DNA from: Prevotella sp.
GTDB taxonomy: Bacteria > Bacteroidota > Bacteroidia > Bacteroidales > Bacteroidaceae
Reading direction: 5' to 3'
Assembly: GCA_017651265.1 (NCBI GenBank)
Contig: JAGCDO010000049.1
Location: 49,319 to 113,318 of the forward strand
DNA: 64,000 nucleotides
Of the stretch, positions 25,893-34,078 are shown one piece after another. The position numbers and the translations under genes were made by a program. The notes beneath the pieces were generated by a model. It had not been told where the DNA came from. It did not search any database and saw nothing but the letters and a program-made list of their open reading frames with translations. The first letter of the stretch is position 1. The number at the start of each line of letters is the position of its first letter.

Positions 25893-27083
25893 ATGGGAGT
25901 TTTACAAGAAAGATACAAGCAGTATCGTGAACCGCAGAAGTTTATTGAACGCGGTGTCTATCCTTATTTCCGTGCAATTACTGGTAAGCAGGGAACTGAA
26001 GTGGAAATGGGGGGACACAGGGTTTTGATGTTCGGTTCAAATGCCTATACAGGACTGACTGGCGATCAGCGAATCATTGATAAAGCCAAGGAAGCCCTTG
26101 ATAAATATGGATCTGGATGTGCCGGCAGTCGCTTCCTCAATGGAACGCTCGACCTGCATGTTCAGTTGGAAAAGGAAATCGCCGAATATATTCATAAGGA
26201 TGATTGTCTTTGTTTCTCTACTGGTTTCTCTGTAAACCAGGGTGTCATTGCCATGGTGGTGAGCAAAGGCGACTATATCATCTGTGATGATCGTGACCAT
26301 GCCAGTATTGTTGATGGCCGTCGGCTCTCTTTTGCCCGTCCGTTGCATTACAAGCATAACGATATGGCTGATCTGGAGCGCGTTCTCCAGAGTTTGCCTG
26401 AAGAAGGTATCAAGCTGATCGTTGTCGATGGTGTCTTCTCCATGGAAGGCGATCTGGCCAATCTTCCTGAAATTGTCAAGCTCAAGAAGAAGTATCCCAA
26501 TGTGGCTATCATGGTGGATGAGGCTCATGGTATCGGTGTATTCGGCAATCAGGGTAGGGGAGTATGCGATCATTTCGGTCTGACCGACGAGGTTGACCTG
26601 ATCATGGGTACTTTCTCCAAGTCAATGGCCAGCATCGGTGGTTTCATTGCTTCTGATGCCGACACCATTAACTATTTGCGCCACACCTGTCGTACCTATA
26701 TCTTCTCAGCTTCCAATACCCCTGCAGCCACAGCAGCTGCACTCGAAGCACTGCACATCATTCAGCAGGAGCCTGAGCGTATCGAAGCTTTGTGGAAGGT
26801 TACCCGCTATGCCTTGCGTCGTTTCCGTGAGGAGGGTTTTGAGATCGGTGAGACCGAGAGTCCTATCATTCCACTTTACGTCCGCGACGTAGAGAAAACA
26901 TTCCTGGTAACAGCATTGGCATTCAATTCCGGTGTGTTCATCAATCCTGTTATCCCACCAGCATGTGCTCCGCAGGATACATTGGTGCGTTTCGCTTTGA
27001 TGGCCACACATACAGAAGAGCAAGTTGAGCGTGGTGTGCAGGCCTTGAAGAAGATTTTTGTTGAGCAGGGCATCATCAAATAA
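25893..27083 (+). CDS. spt: Serine palmitoyltransferase
   Basis: A 396-residue alpha-oxoamine synthase. The PLP lysine is K243 in MGTFSKSMASIGGF; GSGCAGSRFLNGTLDLH, DEAHGIGVFG and DDRDHASIVDGRR are typical of the SPT branch rather than of KBL or BioF. It condenses serine with palmitoyl-CoA to 3-ketodihydrosphingosine, the committed step of sphingolipid synthesis in Bacteroidales. Similarity to the Bacteroides and Sphingobacterium enzymes is strong by eye. TACCTTTG at 25843-25850. The lipid kinase gene is divergent from it. Confidence 0.92.
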   Translation: MGVLQERYKQYREPQKFIERGVYPYFRAITGKQGTEVEMGGHRVLMFGSNAYTGLTGDQRIIDKAKEALDKYGSGCAGSRFLNGTLDLHVQLEKEIAEYIHKDDCLCFSTGFSVNQGVIAMVVSKGDYIICDDRDHASIVDGRRLSFARPLHYKHNDMADLERVLQSLPEEGIKLIVVDGVFSMEGDLANLPEIVKLKKKYPNVAIMVDEAHGIGVFGNQGRGVCDHFGLTDEVDLIMGTFSKSMASIGGFIASDADTINYLRHTCRTYIFSASNTPAATAAALEALHIIQQEPERIEALWKVTRYALRRFREEGFEIGETESPIIPLYVRDVEKTFLVTALAFNSGVFINPVIPPACAPQDTLVRFALMATHTEEQVERGVQALKKIFVEQGIIK

Positions 27084-27094
27084 TGATGTAAAAA

Positions 27095-27126
27095 TTTGCA
27101 CGACTCAGAAAAAGTCTGTACCTTTG
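27095..27126 (+). promoter_or_regulatory. Promoter of tRNA-Pro
   Basis: TTTG at 27095-27098 and TACCTTTG at 27119-27126 with a 20-nt spacer, 21 nt before the mature tRNA. Confidence 0.8.
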
Positions 27127-27147
27127 CAGCCGCATTTCAAACATGCA

Positions 27148-27221
27148 CGGGGTGTAGCGCAGTCCGGTAGCGCACCTGGTTTGGGACCAGGGTGTCGCAG
27201 GTTCGAATCCTGTCACCCCGA
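27148..27221 (+). tRNA. tRNA-Pro (TGG)
   Basis: Acceptor CGGGGTG / CACCCCG, D arm with GTCCGGTAGCGC, anticodon loop with TGG (CCTGGTTTGGGACCAGG arm), T loop TTCGAAT, discriminator A. CCA is not encoded as such (ACA follows). Confidence 0.97.
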
Positions 27222-27281
27222 CATTTTGTTTGAAAGCTTGTTTTCTCCACAATTCTCACTCCACATTTCACTCTTTTCATT

Positions 27282-28103
27282 ATGTCAATAGGAAAATGGA
27301 TTGGTGGCTTCTTAGGCTTTATGACAGCCGGACCCCTTGGGGCACTGGCAGGTTATGCCTTGGGTTCACTGTTCGATCAACTATTGGGATCGTTCAATGA
27401 AGGGAATGAGTATATTGGAAGTGGTAGCGGTTCCCGCTACGACAGTTCTTACCGCGAGACTTACGGGAATGCCCAGCAGGTGAATATGGGAGATAGGAAC
27501 AGTTTCCTGTTTAGTATTCTTGTGCTTGCCTCGTACATCATCCGTGCCGACCAGAAGGTGATGCACAGTGAGATGGAGATGATGCGCCAGTTCCTGCGCC
27601 AGAACTTCGGGTACGGAGCTGTGACACAAGGTGAGCAAATCCTCAAACGTTTATTTGATCAGCAGAAGCAGATGGGTGATGCAGCCTATAGGAATGTGGT
27701 GATGCAGAGCTGTCAGCAGATTTCCATGCATCTGCCTTACGAGCAGTGTCTTCAGATGCTCTCTTTCCTGGCTCAGGTGGCTCGCGCCGACGGTGTGGTT
27801 GACCCCCGTGAGGTGAATGCCTTACGAGAAGTGGCAAGGGCTTTGGGACTGAATGACAAGGAGGTGGATTCCATGATGAACCTTTCTGACGGAAGTACAA
27901 ATCTGGAGGCGGCCTACAAGGTACTGGAGATTTCGCCGAATGCTACTGATGAGGAGGTAAGGAAGGCCTACAAGAAGCTGGCGCTGAAACATCATCCCGA
28001 CCGTGTGGCTACCCTGGGAGAGGATGTGAAACGAGCGGCGGAAAAGAAGTTCAAGGAAATCAATGCCGCGAAAGACCTGATATACAAGGCAAGAGGACTT
28101 TGA
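27282..28103 (+). CDS. TerB-like / DnaJ domain protein (DjlA-like)
   Basis: A 273-residue protein with a glycine-rich hydrophobic N-terminus (residues 5-35, WIGGFLGFMTAGPLGALAGYALG) likely to insert in the membrane, a helical TerB-like domain (about 75-185; SYIIRADQKVMHSEMEMMRQF), and a C-terminal J-domain (about 205-270) with the HPD tripeptide in LKHHPDRV. This layout is that of DjlA, a membrane-tethered co-chaperone that stimulates DnaK ATPase. The client is unknown. Confidence 0.85.
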   Translation: MSIGKWIGGFLGFMTAGPLGALAGYALGSLFDQLLGSFNEGNEYIGSGSGSRYDSSYRETYGNAQQVNMGDRNSFLFSILVLASYIIRADQKVMHSEMEMMRQFLRQNFGYGAVTQGEQILKRLFDQQKQMGDAAYRNVVMQSCQQISMHLPYEQCLQMLSFLAQVARADGVVDPREVNALREVARALGLNDKEVDSMMNLSDGSTNLEAAYKVLEISPNATDEEVRKAYKKLALKHHPDRVATLGEDVKRAAEKKFKEINAAKDLIYKARGL

Positions 28104-28143
28104 CAAAGCATATGCATCATTGAAATAACACCTTATTCTTACT

Positions 28144-29391
28144 ATGAAAACAAACGGAAAGATACAACTCTATCCCATGGTACGTATGACTGTCCTACTG
28201 ATTTTGGGGATGGTCGTGGCTTATTACACATCCGGTCATATACCTTGTTGGCTATGGCTGAGTGGAGCACTGATCCTTTTGTTGATGACCCTCTTGGTTA
28301 GACAAGAGTTGCGGCAGTCGGTTGTTGTCATGCTACTTGTCTTCCTTTTCGGTGGCTGTTTGATGAGTCGTAGTCTGTTGTTAGCGTCATCTCCAACAGA
28401 TATTAAGGAAGTTTCTCCATCCATAATGCAACGTGCCCAGACTAATGCTTTGAAGCTACGAAACCAGTTGGTGAGCACCTTATCAGACAAGGGATTGGAA
28501 CATCAGGAACTGTCTATAGTGTCAGCGATGACCCTTGGCGATAAATCGTTGATTGACAAAGATCTAAGAAGCGATTATTCAAGAGCTGGTGCATCGCATG
28601 TGTTGGCATTAAGTGGCCTCCATTTGGGCATTATCTATTTTGTGTTCTCCTTCATGACCGCACGTTGGCGACGACGTTATCACCACTGGTCGCGCCCCGT
28701 AACAGAAGCTCTGATCCTGATCACGATTTGGTCGTATGTGGTTTTGGTTGGTATGTCACCCTCTGTAGTGCGTGCTGCCATCATGATGACTGTCTATTCC
28801 CTGTTGTCATTACAGAATAGGAACCAGTCATCACTGAACGCTTTGGCTTTCACCGCCATCATCATGCTCGTGGCTGATCCTATGATTCTTTTCAACATCA
28901 GCTTCCAGTTGTCGTTCGTTGCCGTGGCATTTATCCTTCTCTACCAAGGTCGTATCTATTCCTTGATACCCTCCTCGTCGCATCCCATCGTCAAGTGGTG
29001 CTGGCGACTCCTGTCAGTGTCCCTTGCAGCCCAATTGGGGGTAGCACCGCTAACCGCCTATTATTTCCATCAGGTATCCAGCTATTTCCTCTTGTCGTGT
29101 CTTGTTGTGATGGTGTTCACCCCCCTGATCATCTATCTCTCGCTCCTTTTCTTCCTCCTGATGTGGCTACCGGCAGTACAGTCGTGGCTCGTTGTACCGC
29201 TTTCGTGGCTTGTACATATCCAGAATACCTGTCTGCAGGGCGTTTCCTCCCTGCCTGGTTCCACCTTTGTTACACCCTCGCTACATCCCTTGCAGGTATG
29301 TATGATCTACGTCATCATCTTTGCCGTTGATGCAATGATTTACCGCTTTCGTTTGTACAAACAAAATATAATTAGTAACTTTGCGTCGTGA
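28144..29391 (+). CDS. ComEC/Rec2-type competence membrane protein, short form
   Basis: A 415-residue protein that covers mainly the Competence (membrane channel) domain: short N-terminal spans (about 12-75), a soluble stretch with LKLRNQLVSTLSDKG, then the core motif SRAGASHVLALSGLHLGIIY (about 147-166) and eight or so further spans. ComEC carries transforming DNA through the inner membrane. Full-length forms have an N-terminal OB domain and often a C-terminal metallo-beta-lactamase domain; here the first is reduced and the second is absent. The gene ends inside the truA start (GTGA overlap). Confidence 0.8.
   Translation: MKTNGKIQLYPMVRMTVLLILGMVVAYYTSGHIPCWLWLSGALILLLMTLLVRQELRQSVVVMLLVFLFGGCLMSRSLLLASSPTDIKEVSPSIMQRAQTNALKLRNQLVSTLSDKGLEHQELSIVSAMTLGDKSLIDKDLRSDYSRAGASHVLALSGLHLGIIYFVFSFMTARWRRRYHHWSRPVTEALILITIWSYVVLVGMSPSVVRAAIMMTVYSLLSLQNRNQSSLNALAFTAIIMLVADPMILFNISFQLSFVAVAFILLYQGRIYSLIPSSSHPIVKWCWRLLSVSLAAQLGVAPLTAYYFHQVSSYFLLSCLVVMVFTPLIIYLSLLFFLLMWLPAVQSWLVVPLSWLVHIQNTCLQGVSSLPGSTFVTPSLHPLQVCMIYVIIFAVDAMIYRFRLYKQNIISNFAS
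29352..29383 (+). promoter_or_regulatory. truA promoter inside the comEC 3' end
   Basis: TTTG at 29352-29355, 20 nt, TAACTTTG at 29376-29383. The GTG start of truA begins only 4 nt after the box, within the coding sequence of the preceding gene. Confidence 0.75.
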
Positions 29392-30128
29392 AAAGATATT
29401 TTGTATATTTTGGTTACGACGGAACCGCTTACCACGGTTGGCAGATACAGCCTAACGGGAACTCTGTGCAGGCCGAGTTGCAACGTTGTCTGAGTACGCT
29501 GTTACGGGAAGAGATAACTGTGACAGGGGCGGGGAGAACCGATGCAGGTGTTCATGCCCGGAAGATGACGGCCCACTTCGATACAGAGCAGATCATTGAT
29601 GGTAAGCAGCTGGCCTATAAACTCAACCGCATCCTTCCCAATGACATTGCCGTAACGGAAGTGAAAGAGGTGCCTTCAGACCTCCATGCGCGTTTCAGTG
29701 CCATTGCCCGTACCTATCATTATTATATCCATACGCAGAAAGATCCGTTCCTAAGGAACTCATCTTGCGAGTTGCATTATGCTCTTGATTTTGTTAAGAT
29801 GAACGAGGCGGCAGCGAAACTGCTCACTTATTCCGACTTCGGCGCTTTCTGTAAGAGTCATGCTGACGTGAAGACCACCTTGTGTCAGGTTACCGTCGCA
29901 CGCTGGGTTCAGCAGTCGCCATATAGCTGGTACTTTGAGATTACCGCCAACCGTTTCCTACGTAACATGGTACGAGCCGTGGTGGGAACGCTCATCGATG
30001 TGGGGCGCGGTCGTCTGTCCATAGATGACTTCTGCAGGATCATAGAAGGGAAGAGGCGTACCGATGCAGGAGAAAGCATGCCTGCCCACGCCCTCTTCCT
30101 CGAAGATGTGTCCTATCCTCAAACCTGA
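29388..30128 (+). CDS. truA: tRNA pseudouridine(38-40) synthase TruA
   Basis: A 246-residue enzyme that isomerises uridines 38-40 of the tRNA anticodon arm. The catalytic D52 lies in TGAGRTDAGVHA; RTYHYYIHT and NRFLRNMVRAVVGTL are further family marks. The start is GTG at 29388, overlapping the preceding stop as GTGA; no upstream ATG fits. A full promoter ends 4 nt before it, so the mRNA from that promoter is nearly leaderless. Confidence 0.95.
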   Translation: MKRYFVYFGYDGTAYHGWQIQPNGNSVQAELQRCLSTLLREEITVTGAGRTDAGVHARKMTAHFDTEQIIDGKQLAYKLNRILPNDIAVTEVKEVPSDLHARFSAIARTYHYYIHTQKDPFLRNSSCELHYALDFVKMNEAAAKLLTYSDFGAFCKSHADVKTTLCQVTVARWVQQSPYSWYFEITANRFLRNMVRAVVGTLIDVGRGRLSIDDFCRIIEGKRRTDAGESMPAHALFLEDVSYPQT

Positions 30129-30190
30129 CTTCAGCATCATAGTGGTAATCAAACTTTTTTCTTATCACTTCTCTCTTATCACTTCTCATC

Positions 30191-31108
30191 ATGTGGCTCC
30201 TTTTAGCATTCCTTTCCGCAGCCCTGTTAGGCTGTTACGACTCATTCAAGAAACAGGCACTTAGTTCCAATGAGGTCATTCCTGTCTTGTTCCTGAACAC
30301 CCTGTTCTCTTCCCTGATCTTCTTGCCGTTGATTCTGTTGTCATCACATACCAATGTTCTCGACGGCAGCATCTTTCATGTAGGCTCTGGTGGTTGGGAA
30401 GTCCACAAATATATTGTATTGAAGTCGATCATTGTCCTGTCAAGTTGGGTGTTCGGTTACTTTGGTATGAAGTTTCTGCCGCTTACCATTGTCGGACCGA
30501 TCAACGCAACCCGTCCTGTTATGGTACTCATGGGTGCTTTCCTCTTCTTTGGCGAGCGTCTGAATGTGTATCAGTGGATTGGTGTCCTGTTGGCAATAGC
30601 CTCTTTCTATATGCTGAGCAGAAGTGGAAAGAAAGAAGGAATCGATTTCAAGCACAACAACTGGATTTGGTTTATTGTACTTGCCGCCTTACTCGGGGCT
30701 GTCAGCGGACTGTATGACAAATACCTCATGGCACCAGTCAGTGAGGGTGGGGTTGGACTTGACCGAATGATGGTGCAGGGTTGGTACACGCTCTATCAGT
30801 GTGTGTTGATGTTTTGTATGCTGATGCTGCTGTGGTGGCCTCGCCGCCATCAACGCACCTCCTTCCACTGGCATTGGAGCATTCCCTTCATCAGCATCTT
30901 CCTCAGCACAGCCGACTTTGTCTATTTCTATGCCCTGAGCGTTCCAGGTGCCATGATCAGCATCGTTTCTATGATCCGCAGGGGAAGCGTGTTGGTATCG
31001 TTCCTTTTCGGTGCCGTGGTGTTTTATGAGAAAAATTTAAAGAGCAAGGCTGTTGACCTTGCTCTTGTACTGCTTGGAATGATATTCCTTTATATTGGTA
31101 GCAGGTAG
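30191..31108 (+). CDS. EamA/DMT family transporter
   Basis: A 305-residue inner-membrane protein with about ten spans arranged as two EamA repeats. The first half ends in TIVGPINATRPVMVLMGAFLFFGERLNVYQWIGVLL (about 96-130), the usual DMT signature around the fifth span. Substrates of the family include amino acids, nucleotide sugars and metabolites; none can be assigned. Two 14-nt tandem units (CTTATCACTTCTCT-like) precede the start. A hairpin inside its 3' end (31040-31066) acts on the other strand. Confidence 0.82.
   Translation: MWLLLAFLSAALLGCYDSFKKQALSSNEVIPVLFLNTLFSSLIFLPLILLSSHTNVLDGSIFHVGSGGWEVHKYIVLKSIIVLSSWVFGYFGMKFLPLTIVGPINATRPVMVLMGAFLFFGERLNVYQWIGVLLAIASFYMLSRSGKKEGIDFKHNNWIWFIVLAALLGAVSGLYDKYLMAPVSEGGVGLDRMMVQGWYTLYQCVLMFCMLMLLWWPRRHQRTSFHWHWSIPFISIFLSTADFVYFYALSVPGAMISIVSMIRRGSVLVSFLFGAVVFYEKNLKSKAVDLALVLLGMIFLYIGSR
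31040..31066 (-). terminator. Rho-independent terminator of the symporter mRNA, inside the EamA gene
   Basis: Perfect 10-bp stem AAGAGCAAGG / CCTTGCTCTT with a 7-nt loop. On the minus strand it is followed by TAAATTTTT (31039-31031) and lies 43 nt beyond the symporter stop. The DNA also codes for the C-terminus of the convergent transporter. Confidence 0.75.
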
Positions 31109-32626
31109 TTACTTGTAGCACTCGAAGATACAATCAACCTTCTCTTTCGGCATTTTCCTGGTAATCAGACTGACGATCCACACTACTGGGAAACCTCCCA
31201 CCATGGCGATAGCACCGCAGTTAATGGGGTTGATGGGATTGCCCAGCAGCATGTTTGCCACCGTCAGACCGACACCCCAGGCGAAGCAAGCCCATACAGA
31301 AGCAGTCGTCACACCACGCCAGTAAAGACCTAACATGAACGGAGCCAGGAAGGCACCAGCCAATGCACCCCAAGAGATACCCATGAGCTGGGCAATGAAG
31401 GTGGGGGGATTCAAGGCGATAAGCAAGGAGATAGCGATGAAGAACATAATCAATACGCGCATCACCACCACCTTACGGCGTTCAATCTTCTCTGCTACGA
31501 TATCATCAATGGAACCATCCTCCACCTCACCGGGCAATGACTTCTTGTCGCGGTAGATCAAGTCGAGTGTCATCGTACTAGAAGAGGTGAGCACCAATGA
31601 AGCCAATGTTGACATGGATGCGGAGAGCACCAGCAGTACCACAAGGGCGATGAGAATATCGGGCAGGGTTACCAACATGGCAGGAACGATACTGTCGAAG
31701 GCAATCTTACCGTTGGCAACAACTGGTTCGTACAGTCGTCCGAAACCACCGAGGAAATAGCAGCCACCAGCCACCACAAAGGCGAAGATCGTAGAGATGA
31801 TCGTTCCGCGCTTGATAGCACTCTCGTCGGTGATGGAGTAGAACTTACCCACCATCTGCGGCAGACCCATGGTTCCCAGTGATGTCAGAATCACCACACC
31901 CAACAGTCCGGAAGGATCGGGACCGAACCACGAAGCAAAGCCTCCGTTCACAGCAGGATCTGTGTCGGAAGGCAGTGCAGCCAGCTTCTCCACAGCAGCA
32001 GTCAGACCGCCTTGTGCATGCAGTACGGCCAGGATCACTGCTACAATACCGAAGAGCATGATGATGCCCTGGATGAAGTCGTTCATGGCAGTAGCCTTAT
32101 AACCTCCAAGAATCACATAGACGGCGGTGAGGATTGCCATGATGATCACACAATACTCGTATGGAATGCCAAATCCCATCTCGAAGAGGGTGGAGATTCC
32201 TTTATATACACCGGCTGTGTAGGGGATAAGGAAGACAAAGGCGATGACTGATGCCACTACACGCAGACCTTGATCGTTGAAGCGTGTGCCGAAGAAATCG
32301 GGCATGGTACGACTCTCGATGTGTTGTGTCATCAGCTTGGTTCTACGACCTAAAAGAATCCAGGCCAGTAAGGAACCGATGACGGCATTGCCGATACCGA
32401 TCCATGTTGATGACATACCGTATTTCCATCCAAACTGTCCTGCGTAGCCCACAAAGACCACCGCAGAGAAATAACTCGTTCCGAAGGCGAAAGCGGTGAG
32501 CCAAGGACCCACAGCACGTCCACCCAATACGAAACCTTCTACACTACTGGCCTGCTTACGGGTGTAAACACCCACGCCAATCATCACGACCAGGAAGATG
32601 ATGGTCAATAATACTTTTATAATCAT
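31109..32626 (-). CDS. Sodium:solute symporter (SSS) family protein
   Basis: A 505-residue membrane protein with about 13 spans. The N-terminus (GVYTRKQASSVEGFVLGGRAVGPWLTAFAFGTSYFSAVVFVG) and the central GGYKATAMNDFIQG segment (about 173-186) are SSS signatures of the PutP/sialate type; it imports a solute with Na+. It follows the porin gene by 28 nt on the same strand, so an outer-membrane pore and an inner-membrane carrier are made together. Its stop codon touches the stop of the convergent EamA gene with no gap. Confidence 0.85.
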   Translation of the reverse strand: MIIKVLLTIIFLVVMIGVGVYTRKQASSVEGFVLGGRAVGPWLTAFAFGTSYFSAVVFVGYAGQFGWKYGMSSTWIGIGNAVIGSLLAWILLGRRTKLMTQHIESRTMPDFFGTRFNDQGLRVVASVIAFVFLIPYTAGVYKGISTLFEMGFGIPYEYCVIIMAILTAVYVILGGYKATAMNDFIQGIIMLFGIVAVILAVLHAQGGLTAAVEKLAALPSDTDPAVNGGFASWFGPDPSGLLGVVILTSLGTMGLPQMVGKFYSITDESAIKRGTIISTIFAFVVAGGCYFLGGFGRLYEPVVANGKIAFDSIVPAMLVTLPDILIALVVLLVLSASMSTLASLVLTSSSTMTLDLIYRDKKSLPGEVEDGSIDDIVAEKIERRKVVVMRVLIMFFIAISLLIALNPPTFIAQLMGISWGALAGAFLAPFMLGLYWRGVTTASVWACFAWGVGLTVANMLLGNPINPINCGAIAMVGGFPVVWIVSLITRKMPKEKVDCIFECYK

Positions 32627-32654
32627 TTTTTACTTTTCAATTTTCTGTTTACAA

Positions 32655-33743
32655 TTAGAACGCCACTTGTACCTGAGCCTGCAGCCAGTCGTAATCCTGT
32701 GAACTGATGTTCTCGCCGCACAGACAGCGGGTGTACTGTAGCTGCAGACGGCACTTCTTATAGAACCAGTACTGCAAACCCACGGTGAGGTTTGTCTGAT
32801 CCCATCCGTCCACCTTTGTATTACGATCGTAGGTCTCTCCGCTGGCCACCACGTCGAGGGCGTCCACCACGGGGATGCAGGTAGTGACATAACCACCACG
32901 ACTGCCAACCTCTCCATCCTGTCCGCCTAACCACTCAGCACGAACGCTGGCAGGACGGGCTTCCTTGTACTTACTTCCTGTATAGGCAGCTGTCTTGTAT
33001 TCAGCACCTACGCTGTAGCGGTTACGCTTGTAATTGTCGCCTACTTGTATATCGGGGTTCCAGGCAGCCTTGCCCACGGCGCAGCCTGTACCTAAATAGC
33101 CTGATCCAACAATGCGGAAGCCGTCGAAAGGCTTCACTTCCAACTTCGCAAGGAAATCTTTCTGATTATTCAGGTCCTTGCGGTTGATACCCTGACCACT
33201 CATCAAAGCGAGTTCGTAGTGCAGCGCTCCCTTAGCAAGGTCGCCAAACACCATCAGACCCATGTCACGACCGTAGTTCACGCCATTCAGCGGATCCGGT
33301 CCTTCGCCAGCCAGACAGAGCACGGCCTGTGAATATACGTCAATCAGTTCGAGCATGGTCGGCGATAGCGGGTTCTCCATCGAATAGGAATGCTTGAACT
33401 GACCGAGTCGTACACTCAGTGACTTGTCGTTAGAGAGTCTGTAATCGGTGTAATACTCCTGAACTACGCTCGAGAAGTCGTGCATAAACATGAACGACCA
33501 GCGGTCGGTAATTCGTGCCTTGGCCCATAGTAGTGTGCGTTTAAGGTTATAACTATTGGTCTTCACCCCGTTGGGGTTCTGATACGACCAGCCTCCCTGG
33601 GCATAGCCGTTGAAGGTGATGCGACTGGTAAAATCTTTTTTCCAGTCGATTGACTCGCTTGTCTGTTGTCCCATGGCTGCTGTACTACTGAAAACAGCCA
33701 TGATTACGGCAAGTGTTGCCGTCTTGATAACCTGTCTTTTCAT
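32655..33743 (-). CDS. OprO/OprP-like outer-membrane porin
   Basis: A 362-residue protein with a signal peptide (MKRQVIKTATLAVIMAVFSSTAAMG) and an even pattern of amphipathic strands. GYAQGGWSYQ, SVRLGQFKHSYSMENPLSP and NYGRDMGLMVFG are typical of Bacteroidales porins placed in the phosphate-selective porin O/P family. True selectivity is not known; its pairing with a Na+ symporter suggests uptake of a small solute. The C-terminal residue is Phe, as in classical barrel proteins. TACTTTTG on this strand at 33788-33795. Confidence 0.82.
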   Translation of the reverse strand: MKRQVIKTATLAVIMAVFSSTAAMGQQTSESIDWKKDFTSRITFNGYAQGGWSYQNPNGVKTNSYNLKRTLLWAKARITDRWSFMFMHDFSSVVQEYYTDYRLSNDKSLSVRLGQFKHSYSMENPLSPTMLELIDVYSQAVLCLAGEGPDPLNGVNYGRDMGLMVFGDLAKGALHYELALMSGQGINRKDLNNQKDFLAKLEVKPFDGFRIVGSGYLGTGCAVGKAAWNPDIQVGDNYKRNRYSVGAEYKTAAYTGSKYKEARPASVRAEWLGGQDGEVGSRGGYVTTCIPVVDALDVVASGETYDRNTKVDGWDQTNLTVGLQYWFYKKCRLQLQYTRCLCGENISSQDYDWLQAQVQVAF

Positions 33744-33875
33744 GTCGTTTTATTGATTATGTTAAACAAAAAATGTCAAATCGATTGCAAAAGTACAAAT
33801 ATTCTTTCAAAATGTATCATGTTTTGCTAAGTTTTTTAATATAGTGGAAACTATGGTAAAAACAGAACTTCTACT

Positions 33876-33985
33876 AACAAGGCTGATTGCACCAAGAAAC
33901 TAGGCTGATAACTCCCTCTAACTAGGCTGATAACTCCCTCTAATCAGCCTTATAACTCCCTCCAACCAGCCTTCCAAAGAAACCG
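33876..33985. repeat. Five-unit 22-nt tandem array in the porin-pgm gap
   Basis: The gap 33744-34078 holds promoters at both sides and, between them, five 22-nt units starting at 33876, 33898, 33920, 33942 and 33964. Units 2 and 3 are identical (core TAGGCTGATAACTCCCTC). In units 4 and 5 the first half is inverted (ATCAGCCTT, CCAGCCTT), so AGGCTGAT and ATCAGCCT can pair across units. No gene runs through it. Confidence 0.85.
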
Positions 33986-34008
33986 CTGCGATAATTTACC
34001 CAAATAAT

Positions 34009-34039
34009 TTTGCGGTTTGCTGGTTTTTTATTATCTTTG
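34009..34039 (+). promoter_or_regulatory. Promoter of the phosphohexomutase gene
   Basis: TTTG at 34009-34012 and TATCTTTG at 34032-34039 with a 19-nt spacer, 39 nt before the start codon. Confidence 0.78.
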
Positions 34040-34078
34040 AACCCATAAATCATTTACTAACTAAAAAACAACAGGTAT

